The position numbers and the translations under genes are program-made. The notes beneath the pieces are model-generated. The model saw only the letters and a program-made list of their open reading frames with translations, was not told the DNA's origin and searched no databases. This document shows positions 12,716 through 13,085 of a DNA stretch of 13,085 nt, piece by piece. The first letter of the stretch is position 1; each line of letters starts with the position of its first letter. Source of the stretch: SIG440 sp045532055 (lineage in GTDB: Bacteria > Bacillota > Clostridia > Monoglobales > Monoglobaceae); the NCBI GenBank assembly GCA_045532055.1, contig JAZSFF010000033.1:1-13085 (forward strand). Direction: 5' to 3'.

Positions 12716-12817
12716 TTTACCTTGAAAACAAACAATAAATAAGGGTAAATTTTCTTAATATATTGACATTTCCCTTAATATGTGATAATATTTAAGGGAA
12801 AGAAAGGAGGTTAAGGG
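12716..12817. promoter_or_regulatory. Operator array with two inverted repeats at the fic promoter
   Basis: A perfect 10-bp inverted repeat, TTTCCCTTAA (12769-12778) and TTAAGGGAAA (12792-12801), flanks the -10 box, its left arm starting right after the -35. A second, looser pair, TTTACCTT (12716-12723) and AAGGGTAAA (12741-12749), lies upstream. A lone TTAAGGG (12811-12817) sits between the ribosome binding site and the ATG. The left arms lie upstream of the transcript start, so the pairs cannot act as RNA hairpins. A dimeric repressor is the simplest reading. Confidence 0.65.
12763..12791 (+). promoter_or_regulatory. Sigma-A type promoter of the fic gene
   Basis: Perfect TTGACA (12763-12768), a 17-base spacer and TAATAT (12786-12791). 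Start near 12798, then AAAGGAGG at 12803-12810, eight bases before the ATG. Strong elements covered by the operator array point to a tightly repressed gene. Confidence 0.8.
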
Positions 12818-12818
12818 C

Positions 12819-13085
12819 ATGAGAATATTTAATTATTCGATAATCAAAGAACATAAATGGGATTCTGAAATTCTCGGTCTTGTAGCTAGCATATATAAAG
12901 AAGCTGGAAAACAGGACTTCTATTTAAAGATGCGCCCGGAAGAGCTTGAAAAACTTGTGGAAATCGCAAAGGTACAAAGCACAGAGTCTTCCAATGCAAT
13001 CGAAGGTATCGTTACAACAAATACACGTATTAAACAACTTGTAGCAGAAAAAACGACTCCCAGAACCCGTGATGAACAAGAAATT
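12819..13085 (+). CDS. Fic-family protein, N-terminal part (runs off the window)
   Basis: The first 89 residues of a protein that continues past the end. Fic proteins transfer AMP, or another nucleotide part, to hydroxyl side chains of target proteins. The visible part matches the Fic N-terminal region: MRPEELEKLVEIAKVQSTES, then SSNAIEGI (57-64), TTNTRIKQL (66-74), and PRTRDEQEI (81-89) leading toward the usual 'GY' stretch before the core. SNAIEG at 58-63 fits the inhibitory helix motif [S/T]xxxE[G/N], whose Glu blocks the ATP site, so this would be an N-terminally self-inhibited (class II) Fic. The catalytic HxFxxGNG motif lies beyond the window and cannot be checked. The start is firm: AAAGGAGG at 12803-12810. 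As first gene of the inferred element it may be cargo or a toxin-like stability gene. Confidence 0.85.
   Translation, partial: MRIFNYSIIKEHKWDSEILGLVASIYKEAGKQDFYLKMRPEELEKLVEIAKVQSTESSNAIEGIVTTNTRIKQLVAEKTTPRTRDEQEI

Larger units (their letters stand above)
12482..13085. mobile_element. End of a tRNA-Ser-targeted integrated element (inferred)
   Basis: The region starts where the tRNA match stops. It begins with 337 bases without a gene, which hold a hairpin, a triplicated 11-mer and an operator array, and then a Fic gene that leaves the window. Base composition looks more A/T-rich than the core genes to the left. Since the tRNA 5' half would lie to the right, a restored tRNA-Ser is expected at the far end of the element. 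No integrase, relaxase or phage gene is inside the window, so the element class (ICE, prophage or island) is open. Confidence 0.6.

Noticed and set aside
12769..12801. fic-promoter inverted repeat as an RNA hairpin or riboswitch
   Set aside because: The predicted transcript starts near 12798, so the left arm is not transcribed. A DNA operator is the better reading.
1..13085. CRISPR array, insertion sequence or rRNA genes
   Set aside because: I saw no regularly spaced repeat units, no transposase-like ORF with terminal repeats and no rRNA sequence on either strand.

Overview
The window looks like a chromosomal stretch from an endospore-forming, anaerobe-type member of the Firmicutes, class Clostridia. 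The grounds are the sporulation genes ylbJ, yqfC and yqfD, the Gram-positive gene order yqfC-yqfD-phoH-ybeY-dgkA-era-recO, strong AGGAGG-type ribosome binding sites, several TTG or GTG starts, moderate to low G+C, and cysteine-rich Fe-S and nitroreductase proteins. Genus and species cannot be read from the window.

Positions 1-3100 hold housekeeping genes: inorganic pyrophosphatase (minus strand), tRNA-Ser(GGA) (minus), an HPr-like phosphocarrier (plus) and the ribosome-associated GTPase TypA/BipA (minus). Promoters and hairpin terminators separate them clearly. Positions 3130-4730 hold the mechanosensitive channel MscL (plus), which converges on the sporulation membrane protein YlbJ (minus). 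One hairpin ends both, and it lies partly inside the ylbJ coding sequence.

Positions 4821-10842 are a long, tightly packed plus-strand array: yqfC, yqfD, phoH, ybeY, dgkA, era, a yqzL-like small ORF, recO and a small QueG-related 4Fe-4S protein. Many junctions overlap by 4 to 47 bases. The array joins sporulation, rRNA maturation and 30S assembly (YbeY, Era), lipid carrier recycling (DgkA) and DNA repair (RecO). Compared with Bacillus subtilis it lacks yqfF/pgpH between phoH and ybeY, and cdd before era. Positions 10850-11735 hold a two-gene minus-strand operon, a winged-helix regulator followed by a nitroreductase. Positions 11840-12388 encode a DUF6512-type membrane protein.

The most interesting part is the right end. 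At 12422-12481 lies only the 3' part of a tRNA-Ser(CGA) gene (minus strand). The tRNA match stops exactly at the anticodon loop, as expected for a displaced gene end at an integrated element. Beyond it come 337 bases without a gene. They hold an 11-bp triplicated direct repeat that could be integrase arm sites, and a set of five related TTAAGGGAAA half-sites around a strong promoter. That promoter drives a Fic-family protein that runs off the window. I read 12482 onward as the end of a tRNA-targeted genomic island, ICE or prophage whose integrase, far end and reconstituted tRNA lie outside the window.
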